Positions 1 to 10,999 are shown, counted from the first letter of the stretch. The stretch: DNA of 64,000 nt from Druceiella hillmani (GCA_039881145.1 JAYKKI010000006.1:11354501-11418500); one strand, 5' to 3'. Program-made: numbers and translations. Notes: generated by a model not told the origin, from the sequence alone.

Positions 1-109
1 CACTCCTATTAGTAGCTATAATCTCCTTAATGCTGGATGTAAACATTCTGTTTTGCAACATGTTTTCATCAGGTGTCATATGAGCACTCGCTCCACTCTC
101 TAAATACCA
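1..109 (-). pseudogene. start of copia protease, in frame after a TAG
   Basis: Directly after the gag TAG the same frame reads WYLESGASAHMTPDEN, the N-terminus of a copia aspartic protease. The usual motif is W-x-L-D-S-G-(A/C); here the catalytic Asp position reads Glu (GAG codon). The stop plus the lost catalytic residue argue that this copy is dead. The rest of pol lies left of the window. Confidence 0.7.
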
Positions 110-940
110 CTAATGTTTTCCGTATTTACCATTTGGAAAAACAGCTGAGAAAGCATGTGTTTTCTTTGTTTTCTCGGAATAATTAATTGACTGATTACAC
201 TGGTTTTTGTAGTGTCCAAATTGTTTACAACGATAACATTTTATATTCGCCTTGTTCGTTTTGTTGACATTCATGTTCATAGACAAAACACCGCCGCCAT
301 GATGATTTTTGCTGTCATTCTTTCCAGAGCTGCCAACTTTAGAGTTTTTCTGTCGACTGTGCTGCCCTCTACTCAAGAATGCACTTCCGGCTTGACAGTC
401 ATCTCCGGCCATATCTATGAGTTTCGTTTTTACTACGTCAGCAGTAATGGCGATCCCCGAGTGTTCAATCGCCATTATCATGGGAATGTATTTTTCAGTT
501 AATCCTGCCAGCATCAAGCAGCCAATCCACTCGTCGTTCACAAAAAAACCTGTTCCAGACAACTTCTGTCCCGTTTCTATTATTTGCGTAACATAACTTG
601 TCATTGATTCACAATTGTCAAGACGGATCGAAATTAAATTGCGCAGCAACGATATTCTTCGGGAGAATCCAGAATCATCGAACATAATTTTTAGTTTTGT
701 CCATAAGCTTTTTGATGATTTAGCTTCTTTTATGTGAACATACAGCGAGGGATCTATAGTCAGGATCAATTTTGCTTTAGCTTTCGCATCATTTTCGGCT
801 GTTTCTTTAGTAGGCTCCGCTTTGATGGTATTCGCCACGCCTTCCAAAACAAGCAAGTTTTCCACTGCAAAGGCCCACTCGTGATAGTTTTCTCGGCCTT
901 TGAGCTTCGGTACGTTAGTGAGAAAAGAATTAGACGCCAT
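110..940 (-). CDS. copia-type Gag (UBN2 domain plus CCHC zinc knuckle)
   Basis: The frame is open from 973, but the likely start is the Met at 940 (MASNSFLTNVPKL), which matches how copia Gag proteins begin; the 11 codons upstream lie in the leader. The body has the UBN2-like pattern of copia Gag, including SLWTKLK and a MTSYVTQI segment. A zinc knuckle CYRCKQFGHYKNQC (CX2CX4HX4C) sits near the C-terminus. Gag packages the element RNA into cytoplasmic particles. The frame ends at a TAG (110-112) and protease coding continues directly after it in the same frame. Typical copia elements encode Gag-Pol as one frame, so the TAG is either a nonsense mutation or a readthrough site; decay is more likely. 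Confidence 0.85.
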   Translation of the reverse strand: MASNSFLTNVPKLKGRENYHEWAFAVENLLVLEGVANTIKAEPTKETAENDAKAKAKLILTIDPSLYVHIKEAKSSKSLWTKLKIMFDDSGFSRRISLLRNLISIRLDNCESMTSYVTQIIETGQKLSGTGFFVNDEWIGCLMLAGLTEKYIPMIMAIEHSGIAITADVVKTKLIDMAGDDCQAGSAFLSRGQHSRQKNSKVGSSGKNDSKNHHGGGVLSMNMNVNKTNKANIKCYRCKQFGHYKNQCNQSINYSEKTKKTHAFSAVFPNGKYGKH

Positions 941-1072
941 TATGGTAACAACACGTGCTACTTCACGAATCACGAAATAATTTTTTACTGATTTAATTTT
1001 AACACTGATTTTCAGAATGCCTATGCTAGCTAACTGATAAATATATCTTTTTTCTTTCTCCTAAGGGCGATA

Positions 1073-1084
1073 CTGGGCCCATAA
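1073..1084 (-). other. primer binding site complementary to the anticodon arm of tRNA-iMet
   Basis: The + strand reads CTGGGCCCATAA, the anticodon-arm sequence of eukaryotic initiator tRNA-Met, so the element RNA (minus strand) would pair with it. Drosophila copia is primed by a 5' half of tRNA-iMet at a very similar site. Its place just inside the LTR agrees. Confidence 0.75.
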
Positions 1085-1085
1085 T

Positions 1086-1270
1086 CTATTATAAATTAAA
1101 ACGACGTGTACTCAATTAGATAATCAATGACTGACAGACTTTATTTCTTAATAATAGTGATGTACAAAAGGTTGACATATCAGAGACAATAGCTATAAGC
1201 ACAATCACATACGTCATAGATGTCGATACATTGTTTATTTGATGTTACTATTTAATTATATATTTTAACA
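1086..1270 (-). repeat. 5' LTR of the copia element
   Basis: About 185 bp on the minus strand from TGTTAAAATATATAATTA at 1270 to just before the primer binding site. It is AT-rich and short, as copia-group LTRs often are, and contains an AATAAAG polyadenylation-like motif near 1141. The inner boundary is uncertain by several bases because no clean CA end is visible next to the primer site. Confidence 0.6.
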
Positions 1271-2990
1271 AAGTTTATAGATACCACTCTTTTTCTGTTT
1301 ATCTATTTTTTCTTTATTATTAATAAGGGTTTTACCCAAGTTATTTAAAGTACTATACGCACATGTTATATTATTTATATTTTTATTATTAGTTAAAAGT
1401 TTTCCTAATTTGAGTATTGAGTTTCCTATGTATGGGATATATTTATAGTAAATATTATTATTTGGTACGACCGGGTATATTTCTTGAATTAGTATTTTTC
1501 TTAATTTATTATGGTACAGTTTTGTGACAATTGATGGGTCATAATTATTATTTATTGCGATGTTTTTTATAGTTTTTATTTCTTTACGTAAATTAGGTTT
1601 TTCTAGAGGGATCGTTAAAGCTCTGTGAATCATGGAATGGAAGTCTCCTAACTTATGGGACCAAGGGTGTTGAGATTGACCATTAATTATGGAGTCTGTA
1701 AATGTGTCTTTTCTAAATATACTAAATTTATGTTTATTATTTTTGCGTTCTATTGTTATATCTAAAAAGTTAAGTTTATTATCGGATTCTATTTCTAAAG
1801 TGAATTTGATATTATGGTGTAGGGAGTTAGCAAAGTTAACAAACTGGTCTAACTGTCGCTTTGTACCTTTCTAGCAGATAAGGATGTCGTCAACGTATCT
1901 ATAATAGTATAATATATTGGTCGCTAATTTACTGTTTAAGAGGCTGGTTTCTAGATTGTTCATAAATAACTCGGCTAAAAGGGGACTGAAGGGGAAGCCC
2001 ATTGCAAGACCATTGACTTGTTGAAAAACATTTTTATCGAATAGGAAATAATTTTGGTCTATGCATAATTTAAAGAGATCTCTAATTTCCGATGTTTCAA
2101 TGGGGTTTAACTTTTTCTTTTCTAGGATATCTGAAATAATATTTAGGTAATCTTTTGGTGGTGCTACTACGTCGAGTGACACTAATTTACAATTGGGTGT
2201 TAGATGTATATTTTTAATTTTATTACAGAGATCAACAGAGTTTTTAATGGTATATTTAGGCGCAAATTCGGTTTTATTTCGGTAGATTTTATTCAGGTGA
2301 AAAGCTAATTGTTTGTGGGTGCGTTTGGGTATGAGACAACAGGTCGTATGGGTATATTTGGTTTACGAATTTTAGGTTGTCCATGTAGTATTGGGGGTCT
2401 AGGTTTCATTTCTATAACTTTATGTTTCGCGAATTCGTTAGGAAATATGATGTTACAGGTTTTAATTAATTGTTTTACGTTATCTCCAAATGTCGTGGTG
2501 GGGTCCCTTTGTAGTTTTGTGAAGTCATCTGGTTTAAGGAAATCGTACACTTTATTTTTATATTCACTTTGGTCTGGAATAACTATAGTGTTGCCTTTAT
2601 CTGCTTTAGATAGGATGAGTTTCTTTATTTTAATTTGTAAATTACGATGTGTCAACATTTCGTCATTAACGTGTTTTTTGGTTTTAGAGTATTCTTTACA
2701 TATTATATCAGCAGCTTTGTGTTTAGTAAGTGCGTCCTAGTTACTGAATGCAATGGTGGTATCTACTACTAGTATTCTATGTTTTTTCTTGATGGTGCAG
2801 TAGGGATATTATATTTAAATCCTTTATTTAAAAGTTCTAGTTCTTTATTATTAAATGTTGATTTTGAAAGGTTTACTATTCTGGGATAAAACGTTTGTTT
2901 GGGTGTGACTTTTAGTTTCTGGGTTTGGGCTTTTAGTTTTTAATTTTGTTTAATTGTTTTTGTGTTATGTTTTTTATTATGGCACTGACA
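1271..2990 (-). pseudogene. Penelope-like element copy A: reverse transcriptase, truncated before GIY-YIG
   Basis: Minus-strand pieces appear in PLE order: an N-terminal part around 2900-2750, then 2658-2305 with KADKGNTIVIPDQ and RPVVS, then 2182-1871 with QVNGLAMGFPFSPLLAE and YRYVDDIL (catalytic aspartates present), then 1633-1265 with the thumb/linker region ending SGIYKL, the first residues of the GIY-YIG endonuclease. These are landmarks of Penelope-like reverse transcriptases. Frames change between pieces, and a TAG at 1872-1874 follows YVDDILIC where copy B has TGG. The copy stops at the copia LTR. Confidence 0.85.
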
Positions 2991-3081
2991 TCATTTCTAA
3001 TTTTATAGTCTTAAAGTATCAAATTCTACAGGCTGAAGAAGATATGTTAGAGAAGAGTATATTACCTTTCGACAGAGGTTT

Positions 3082-4311
3082 ATGTTGTCTCGTTTGATGG
3101 TTGATTCCCGAATTTCTTCCTTCAGTCAGTTGGTTACTGGTACAACTGGAGACCCTTCTTTTAGCAACAAATTGAATAATATTTTACCAAAGGAGAGGTT
3201 GATGAATTGTGGCAGTAACAAACTAAAAAAATATATTAAAATTAGTAGATTTATTAAGAAAACTAGAAAAATGTTAAAGAAAGACAAGTTTATAACAAAA
3301 AATTTAAAATTTAAAAACATACAATTTAGCAAACTAGAGTCTTCTAATAATGACTTAGAAAAAATAAATTTACAGTATGAGGATGACATACAATTGCTTG
3401 AATCACACATAGCACAACTACAAGTTTCATTAAGGAGTATCACCACTAAGTATGAAACATCTCAAAAAATGTTCGGTGAGTGTCAGCTGGGTATGGATGA
3501 GCTACTTAGAATATCACAATATAAATCAGACCAGTTTGATTCATTGACAAATAAGTGTTCTTGTGCATACAGGCACAGTAGTACTCCATCTCCTGCTGTA
3601 GCTCTCTTGACACAGAGTAAATTGTGTGTCAGATCGGATTCTGATTCTAATATAGAGCAAAACTGTATCAATAGTTCCTTCAGTTGTACAATATCAAATA
3701 TAAATAATACTTCCACAAATATAACCATGTACAGTGATGAAATTGGAACACAGATGGGTATTTTTCTAGCTGAACATCTCAATCAGCAAAATGTATTGAA
3801 TAACTGCTATCATAATTGTTAATTGAGTGATTTAACTTCACAAATTATCAAAGACAGCAGTAAATTTAATATAAACACCAACTTAATCATTTTTATGGGA
3901 AATAGAGGGAGTGTTAACAAAACTACATTCCTACAATGCTTTGAACAATTGTCAAAGTTGAATGTTAACAAAATAATAATGTTTACATTCCCTTACAGTA
4001 ACATGTTGCCACAACTGACCACAGTGACCACAAATGACCTTAGATATAAGTTGAATTTATTGATTTACAATGTGGGTACTTTTAATGAACAGATCCATGT
4101 CATCGATACTAACAATTTTGTTAAAAAAAAACATAATTTAACCAATGGTAGGTATAACCTACCTTCTAGTATTAAACGACAGATAGCTGTTTCGCTATCA
4201 TATTTGTTTTGTAGTATAACCAGGAATTTCGCTAAACAGGGTGCTCCTATTGAACATTATTTCGACAGTGAAAATGAGAGTTTGGAAGTACTTCCAAGTA
4301 ATTTAAACTAA
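3082..4311 (+). pseudogene. LINE ORF1: coiled coil plus SGNH/esterase-like C-terminal region
   Basis: Two segments lie in one frame, separated only by a TAA at 3820-3822. The first (about 246 residues) is Lys-rich and predicted helical around LESSNNDLEKINLQYEDD, consistent with the coiled coil of an RNA-binding ORF1 protein. The second holds NLIIFMGNRGSVNKTTF and later HVIDTNNF, resembling the SGNH-hydrolase-like domain carried by many CR1-group ORF1 proteins. The match is by pattern only; no catalytic Ser was confirmed. ORF2 begins a few bases downstream. Confidence 0.65.
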
Positions 4312-4316
4312 TTAGT

Positions 4317-7222
4317 ATGACAATAGGGGAATCCTCTAGCCAAATTTCTAATTATAATAATAAGAACATTAAATCACATAATGTTAATAATAGTAATAAT
4401 ATGAAATTTATCAACCTGGTGCAACATAATATACAAGGTATTAGTGGTAAAGAGCTTGAAATTGAGTTATTTTTAAATGAATTTGAAATTAATATTTTTT
4501 GTGTGTCTGAACATTGGCTAAAAAATTATGAAATAATGTTCAATTTCAACAACCATCAGGTTGGTAGTTCGTTTAGCAGAGTTAATGCCAAATGTGGTGG
4601 TTCCTTGATATTTTTAAATAAGCATTTAAAATTTAAAGAACGTAAGGATATAGTGAACCTATCTGTTGAGCGAACAATTGAATTAGCATCAGTAGAATTG
4701 GAGCGGTTCATTGTTGTTTGTGTGTATAGCCCCCCTTCTGTTTCCTACGAGCTATTTGAGAAAATAATGGATGAGGTATTAATTAAATTAACTAAAACTA
4801 ATAAGAAAATCATAGTTTGCGGTGATTTTAATTTTGATATTTTAGAAAATAAAAATATTCCATTTTTAAACCTTTTCTCATCATATAATCTCAAAAACAT
4901 GTTTATGGAGCCGACTAGAATTGCTAGTGATAGTACTACCTGTATTGATAATATCTTTACAAACATGATACCTTCAAGTAAAGATATTATCAACGCATTA
5001 AAATCTGATCATTGCGGCCAGTTAATAAAAATTGAAAATGTGCATAAAATTAATTCTAAAAAGGAAATAAGTTTTATACCAATTAATTCTAAGCGAGTAG
5101 ATAAAATTAAAAATGATTTAATTAATAATTTACCAAATTTATCTAGCGATTTAAGTCCGAATGTGATGTATAACAGATTTTTTAATACTTTCATACAATT
5201 ATATAAGTCTGTGTTTACCACCAAAACTATTGTAGTCACTGACAAATTAACTTTTAGTCAGTGGGCTACGCCTGAACTACATATTATGAGCCAAAAGTTA
5301 TATGAACTTTTCGCAGAGAGGCAATTTAATACAAGCAAAGAGTTTAATGACAATGTGAAATTATTTTCCAAAACTTTCAAGATAGAATGTAAAAAGTGAC
5401 CAAGTCACAATGTTTGAAGTCTAAGATTGACAACAGTAGCAATAGAATCAAAGCCACTTGGAAAATGATTAATGAGGAAACTGGAAAAGTCAAATCACCA
5501 AGCAATAAGTTTAAACTAAACATTGGTGACAAGCAAGTCACTTCAGATTCAGAAGTCGCAATCGCTTTCAAAAAAATTTTCACGAATATTCCAGTTTCTA
5601 CTACTAAATCCTTGAACTCTTCGCCTACCGATTCCTTAAATTTACTAAAGGAAAATGTAGTTTAGTGTGGTGTCAACTTTAAGTTCAGAAAAGTTCACGT
5701 CCGAGAAATAATTAAAGCCTTCAAACTCATAAATGTTAAAAAGACGAATGACTTGTGGGATCTTTCCGTGAGTATGCTTACACAGCTAATTGACATTGTT
5801 GCACCTGATTTAGCGATTATATTTAACAACTGTGTTGAATTTCCTGATCTAATGAAACATAGTAAAATAACGCCATTATTTAAATCTGGTAGTACTACGG
5901 ATCCCACTAACTTCAGACATATTTCGGTGCTACCTACTTTTAGTAAAGTATTTGAAAAGCTCATTTTAGGTCAGCTAATAGAACATTTTAAAGATAATAA
6001 TCTTCTCCATAACAAGCAATACGGTTTTACTCGGGGTCGCTCAACAACCGATGCTGGTGTTGAGTTAATTCAAAATATTTTCGATGCCTGGGAGGAATCA
6101 TGTGATGCGCTTGGCGTGTTTTGTGATTTGTCCAAAGCATTCGATTGCGTAAATCATGATACGTTGATTAGGAAGTTACACCACTATGGAATAAGGGATG
6201 AAGCTCCTGACCTCATTGTTTCATATCTAAACGGTAGGATGCAAAAAGTAGACGTGAATGGGAAACGTTCCCCTGGGTCATTGGTCAAAATGGGCGTGCC
6301 GCAAGGTACAATATTGGGACCGTTTTTGTTCCTAATCTACATTAATGACCTACCTTATCTTGTAAAGGATCAGCATGGAATAGTACTGTTTGCAGATGAT
6401 ACATCTTTGACTTTTAAAATAAACAGACGACAAATAATTGTTAACGAAGTAAACAGTGCTCTTTTTAAAGTTGTAAATTGGTTTAACGTTAATAATTTAT
6501 TGCTCAATAAAGGAAAAACCAAATGTATTAAATTTACAGTATCAACCGTTAAAGGTGTTACAACCAATGTGCAACTCAACAATGAAAAATTGGATTTAGT
6601 TGACACTACCGTCTTTTTAGGCATTACCTTGGATTCGAAACTTCAATGGGGCCCACATATTTGTGGTTTATCGAATAGGCTGAGCTCTGCTGCATATACA
6701 GTTAAACGTATTCGACAGCTAACAGGCATCGATACAGCTAGACTGGTCTACTTTAGTTATTTCCACAGCATTATGTCATATGGTATATTGTTGTGGGGTA
6801 ATGCTGCTGACATTAACACCGTATTTGTCCTTCAGAAGCGGGCCGTTCTTGCGATCTATAATATGGGGGCTAAAGAATTGCTTAGAAATAAATTTAAAGA
6901 AATAAAAATTATGACCATACACAGTCAATATATTTATGAAAATTTACTGCATGTGCACAAAAATATTGATAAATTTAATAGAAATAGTAATTTCCATAAT
7001 TACAATACCAGAAATAAGAATAAACTTGCCACACACAGCACTGGGCTGCATAAAACAAGTAATTCTTTCTTGGGCAAATGTATATGTTTTTATAACAAAC
7101 TACCAATGAATGTTGTAGATTTTTCATTAAATAAATTTAAAATATTTGTTAAAAATAAATTGATAGAAAAATCTTGTTATAGTATAAATGAGTATATAAA
7201 TGATAAGAAAGCTTGGGAATGA
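4317..7222 (+). pseudogene. LINE ORF2: APE endonuclease plus reverse transcriptase
   Basis: The endonuclease (4317-5399) begins near FINLVQHNIQG and has SEHWL, CGDFNFDIL and a terminal SDHCGQL, the usual APE landmarks. The frame shifts at about 5396 (KVTKSQ continues in another frame) and meets a TAG at 5663-5665. The reverse transcriptase (open 5753-7222) has LSKAFDCVNHD, MGVPQGTILGPFLF and VLFADDTS, with catalytic aspartates intact. The protein nicks target DNA and copies element RNA from the nick. One frameshift and one stop make this copy inactive, although both domains read well. Confidence 0.9.
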
Positions 7223-7697
7223 ACTGCTCTAGATACTATATTAAGTGACGTTTGTGAAACAGTGATCACAATAGAGTCAACCCTGCTGAGTTTGTTCGGG
7301 GCCTCTTCTCATACCAGGGCGCATTTGGAACCCTAGTAACCTTAGTTTTAAGCGAAGAGAAGTCGTATGGGGGCGTATTTCGATAACATTTGTCGAAACG
7401 GGCTCTTGACACTCCTCTCGTTGAGGTACACAGGTGATCACTAATATGATTCTAAGTGGAAAAATAAGAAATAAATAAATAAATAGTGACGGCTTTTGCT
7501 GTTGCTTTCTGGGCTGCTCGAGTTGTTCCACTAATCCTTATGTTCACGTGACTGGGTGTAAGATTACACTTTATGCACGTTTTTTTAAACCAAATGCTTT
7601 GTACCGCCTTCCGAAATTTAATTCGGAGTCGACGGTACAATATCGCCAATGTAGCCATATCGGCTGTTTTCAAATATTGAATATATTTGCTGGAAAG
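7223..7697 (+). other. LINE 3' UTR followed by about 210 bp of unassigned sequence
   Basis: 7223-7485 is the LINE 3' UTR with a terminal AAATAAATAAATAAAT run. 7486-7697 shows no recognisable coding sequence. Its last 40 bases contain a short duplication of TGCTGGAAAGGTAC (7688-7701 and 7709-7722), the second copy lying within the start of the PLE homology. Confidence 0.5.
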
Positions 7698-7738
7698 GTA
7701 CACTTATCTGCTGGAAAGGTACACAGTGACAGTTAGAC

Positions 7739-8570
7739 CAGTTTGTTAACTTTGCTAACTCCCTACACAATAATATCAAATTCACTTTAGAAGTAGAATC
7801 CGATAACAAACTTAACTTTTTAGATATAACAATAGAACGCAAAAATAATAAACATAAATTTAGTATATTTAGAAAAGACACATTTACAGACTCCATAATT
7901 AATGGTCAATCTCAACACCCTTGGTCCCATAAGTTAGCAGCCTTCCATTCCATGATTAACAGAGCTTTAACCATCCCTATAGAAAAACCTAATCTACATA
8001 AAGAAATAAAAACTATAAAACAAATCGCAATAAATAATAATTATGACTCATCAATTGTCACAAAACTGTACCATAATAAATTAAGAAAAATACTAATACA
8101 AGAAATATACCCGGTCGTACCAAATAATAATAATATTTACTATAAATCTATCCCATACATAGGTAATGTATCACTCAAATTAGGAAACTTTTAACTAATA
8201 ATAAAAATATAAATAATATAACATGTACGTATAGTACTTTAAATAACTTGGGTAAAACTCTTATTAATAATAAAGAAAAAATAGATAAACATAAAAAGAG
8301 TGATCTATATACTTAAATGTAACGACTGTAATATTGTATACATAGGTCAAACAGGAAGAGATTTTAATACAAGATATAAAGAACACATTTCCAGCTGGCG
8401 AAATAATAAACCAGACACATCTCACTTTGCTAAACATCTCATTAAAAATTACCATCACCCCCATACTGATAATGCCCCCTATATATTACAAATAAATACA
8501 AAAGGTAATAAACTTAATATCCTAGAAACATTAGAAATAAACAGACATAAAAAAGATACCAAGTTTAATA
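7739..8570 (+). pseudogene. PLE copy B: RT C-terminus and GIY-YIG endonuclease
   Basis: Segments 7739-7950, 7952-8194 and 8300-8570 carry the PLE linker and endonuclease, with frame breaks near 8190 (a changed KLGNF stop) and at the GIY start. The endonuclease reads ILKCNDCNIVYIGQTGRDF, the YIG half of GIY-YIG, followed by RYKEHI and FAKHL. PLE endonucleases nick the target before reverse transcription. The last codons before the insertion (LEINRHKKDTKFN) connect in frame to 10292-10341. Confidence 0.85.
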
Positions 8571-8720
8571 GGGTAATTCAGGCATATATGGCCAGTCGTT
8601 TAAGATGGCCAGTTGAAACAATTTTACATTTTTCTAATAGATGGCGTTGTTTATCGGCAGTGAGCTATTGATACTTGATCGCACGTACTGCAGTTAGTTG
8701 TGCCAAAAAAAAACAAAAAG

Positions 8721-9015
8721 GTAAGTATTTTATCGGTTTCATGTTATGACGACCTAAAAAAATTTTTATGCACATTGTTTCTTAGGTTGTGAATGTGATT
8801 TTGTAATCAATTTTGTATTAACTGTATTCTTTTCTGATGGATGGATGTTTACTTGATATTATAAACTCAAAATCGTCATTATTATTGTACAGTGTCGGTA
8901 ATTTTGTTTATATGGCTATCTTATCCTGCAGGTCTGGTTAACATGGCCAAATTTTCTTGGCTATTATGGCCATAGATGTTTAAGTGCTAGCCAATAAATT
9001 ATTCATGGTTTTCAG
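8721..9015 (+). other. candidate intron just upstream of the pogo 1 start codon
   Basis: Donor AAAAG/GTAAGT at 8720/8721 and acceptor GGTTTTCAG ending at 9015, immediately before ATG. Removing it would place a short non-coding exon directly against the start codon. Confidence 0.5.
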
Positions 9016-10054
9016 ATGCCAGAATACGTGCGAACATCAAACCGTATCAACTGGACCCAAGAGCAATTATCAAATGCTTTAGATGCTATAAAAAACGAGA
9101 ACATGTCAGTTTACAAGGCTGCAATAATTTTTTGCATTCCTAGAAAAACTTTTTTAATGCATCGCATTGTTCGATTGAAGTTCTGGAACTGGCTGACGCA
9201 AACATTATTTTTCTTTGTTTACCGAGCCACACGACGCATTACCTACAACCCTTAGACCGAGCGTTTTTCAAGTCTTTAAAAACTTATTTTTATGAACAAT
9301 GCCGTAATTGGCTTAATAATCATCCAGAGCGAAGGATTACCCGATCACAATTTGGTACTCTTTTGTCAGAATCTTGGGGAAAATCTGCGATTCAAAGAAA
9401 TGGTTCATCTGGTTTCAGCGCTACGGGAATACATCCCTTTAATCCGTCAATAATACCAGAGTATGCTTTCATATCAGAAGTTTTGATAGAAGATGAAGCA
9501 CAAAATAAACCACCAGTGGACCCCAACATCAAAGGGTCAAAGTCACCTCAACCAGGGACGTCAAAATCTGTTTCAGACACTAACGAAACTCCTTCTAAAT
9601 TTCTTGATGCGTTAACCCCAATTCCAGATATTGGGGGTAAGCAACTCTGCAAGAAAACGTGCAAAACAAGTAACAGCAGTATTAACTTCAAAAGAAAGTA
9701 TTAAATCAAAGAAAACTAGAGAAGAAACCTAAAGTACAAAATCGCAAGCCACGTTTATTTAAAAGCAAATCTGAATCGAGTTCTGAAGAAGAAAAATACA
9801 TAATACAATTGGATAGCGAGGATACGGCGGGAGAAGATTGCGAATATGACTGTATAAGATGTGGTGAAAATTACTATAAAACACAAAAAATTGAAGATTG
9901 GATTCAGTGCATTATTTGTCTTCAATGGATGCATGAAAACTGTACACCGTTTGACAATACTTGTGATACATGTGGAAAAAAGGCTAAGAAAAAGTATGAA
10001 AGCAAGGAAAATGAAGGAAAAGGAAAAGGCAAGGGAAAATGGACAAAGAAATAA
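9016..10054 (+). pseudogene. pogo 1 transposase: psq HTH, partial DDE, C-terminal PHD-like finger
   Basis: The ATG at 9016 directly follows a TTTTCAG acceptor. Residues 1-50 (INWTQEQLSNALDAIKNENMS) match the psq helix-turn-helix. Near 9170 the reading jumps to LQPLDRAFFKSLK, so the middle of the protein, including the first two catalytic aspartates, is deleted. The conserved tail SGFSATGIHPFNPSIIPEYAF follows. After a frame change near 9640 a basic/acidic linker leads to CIRCGENYY...CIICLQWMHENC...CDTC, a C4HC3 PHD-like finger, ending at a stop near 10054. A broken protein that would bind DNA but not cut it. Confidence 0.8.
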
Positions 10055-10291
10055 CATGGCTATCTTGTACGTCTTGCTATGGCCATATGAGACAGATATG
10101 TCCGTTAAGATGGCCAGTGTCTTTTTTTTAAAGTTTATTATTAAAATTTCATTTAATTAATCGTAACCAAAGTCTGTATAGCCAAAGTTGATTAATAAAA
10201 GTTTAACTAGAAAGTACACTTTTATTTTTATAAATATTGTATTAAAATCTACCTACAAAAAAATACGGCCATATCACCCTGAATTACCCTA

Positions 10292-10344
10292 TATTAAATG
10301 AACAACTAAATATAATATCATCACCCATTCTTAATATCTTCTAG
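10292..10344 (+). pseudogene. PLE copy B: last 17 codons after the pogo insertion
   Basis: When the pogo element and one TA are left out, the frame runs unbroken from KKDTKFN into ILNEQLNIISSPILNIF and stops at TAG 10342-10344. This tail type is common at PLE C-termini. The perfect frame continuity confirms the insertion boundaries. Confidence 0.85.
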
Positions 10345-10487
10345 ATATAATATAAATATACAACATTGATACTACAGTACCCTGAAAATTGTTTCAGCAC
10401 TAATACACATATAAATATAAGCATATATAATAAAAACAAAAAATTAAAAGAAATAAGTAAATCAATATATGAATACACAAAACCGGA

Positions 10488-10643
10488 GATATGTAGAATT
10501 AGTGTATTACCTTGTCCTTACTTTCAAATACCCTCGCTTTTGTATAAATATATTACCGATAATAAGATATGTAGAATTAGTGTATTACCTTGGCCTTACT
10601 TTCAAATACCATTGCTTTTGTATAAATATATTACCGATAATAA
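10488..10643 (+). repeat. 78-bp tandem repeat, two copies
   Basis: The unit starts GATATGTAGAATTAGTGTAT at 10488 and again at 10566, with few differences. It lies just past the PLE stop codon, so it may be part of the PLE 3' region. The open frame through it (10366-10674) is explained by the repeat and shows no protein family. Confidence 0.8.
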
Positions 10644-10990
10644 CTTCCATTTAATTTTATTACATACACCGTAAAGTTTGCATTGTATAACCTCACATAA
10701 TAACAACAATTGAATTTATTACCCTCACTAAAATACTGGTATATTGTATAACTCTCGGTAATGTAATAAAACCTACACTGCGCCCCTGCAATAAACTCAC
10801 TAACATAAGCAATGGAAAAATCCGCACAAACCAGGCTTCCGCTATTGTGTTTGAAACATATAAATGCTGTTGGTTGTTCCTAAAAGTTAATCTTTGGTAA
10901 TATCCCACCTGAAGATGGTGTAATACAACGAAACCTAGGTCGTGGTAAAGAAATTAAAGAAAGTAGAAATAATACTACATCACGTAGTTT
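10644..10990. other. AT-rich stretch without recognisable gene
   Basis: No open frame has family resemblance. The right part (from about 10900) probably belongs to the upstream coding region of the ZBED-type hAT that becomes clear at 11000. Confidence 0.3.
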
Positions 10991-10999
10991 CATTTAATT

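Larger units (their letters stand above)
1..1270 (-). mobile_element. Ty1/copia LTR retrotransposon, 5' portion (leaves window on the left)
   Basis: Read on the minus strand the order is LTR (1270 down to about 1086), primer binding site (1084-1073), gag (940-110) and the start of protease (109-1). The LTR opens with TGTTAAAA at 1270, exactly where Penelope-like coding sequence stops in its GIY-YIG region, so I infer that this element inserted into that PLE. The 3' half and second LTR lie outside the window, so target duplication and LTR identity cannot be checked. Confidence 0.8.
3000..7485 (+). mobile_element. CR1-group non-LTR retrotransposon (LINE), 5'-truncated
   Basis: It contains ORF1 (3082-4311), ORF2 (4317-7222) and a 3' UTR of about 260 bp ending in an (AAAT)n-like tail near 7465-7485. 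An APE endonuclease followed by a CR1/Daphne/Kiri-like reverse transcriptase, plus a hydrolase-like ORF1 C-terminus, points to the CR1 superfamily. Coding-like sequence extends upstream of 3082 in another frame (ILQAEEDMLEKSILPFDRG), so the 5' end is incomplete or frameshifted. It separates two PLE copies in opposite orientation. Confidence 0.8.
8571..10289 (+). mobile_element. pogo-type DNA transposon 1, internally deleted, with TA target duplication
   Basis: The left end reads GGGTAATTCAGGCATATATG and the right end is its imperfect inverted complement CATATCACCCTGAATTACCC; TA flanks both sides (8569-8570, 10290-10291). TA targets and a psq HTH plus DDE_1 transposase fit the pogo/Tigger branch of Tc1/mariner. 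GGCCAT/ATGGCC words recur near both ends (8587-8610, 8911-8975, 10055-10115, 10268-10273). It sits inside the PLE endonuclease coding region, so it is younger than that PLE copy. Confidence 0.88.
7698..10344 (+). mobile_element. Penelope-like element copy B, 5'-truncated, split by a pogo transposon
   Basis: It starts in the RT thumb just after where copy A reads YVDDILIC, continues through LDITIERKNNKHKFSIF and HSMINRALTIPIEKPN, and ends in the GIY-YIG endonuclease. The coding region is interrupted at 8571-10289 and resumes at 10292 until a TAG at 10342-10344. Copies A and B share many identical words in opposite orientation, so they are one family. Confidence 0.85.

Noticed and set aside
3126..3782. 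Minus-strand frames opposite LINE ORF1
   Set aside because: No domain; shadows of the coding strand.
10366..10674. Frames with a duplicated CRISVLP-type peptide
   Set aside because: Explained by the 78-bp tandem repeat; no protein family.
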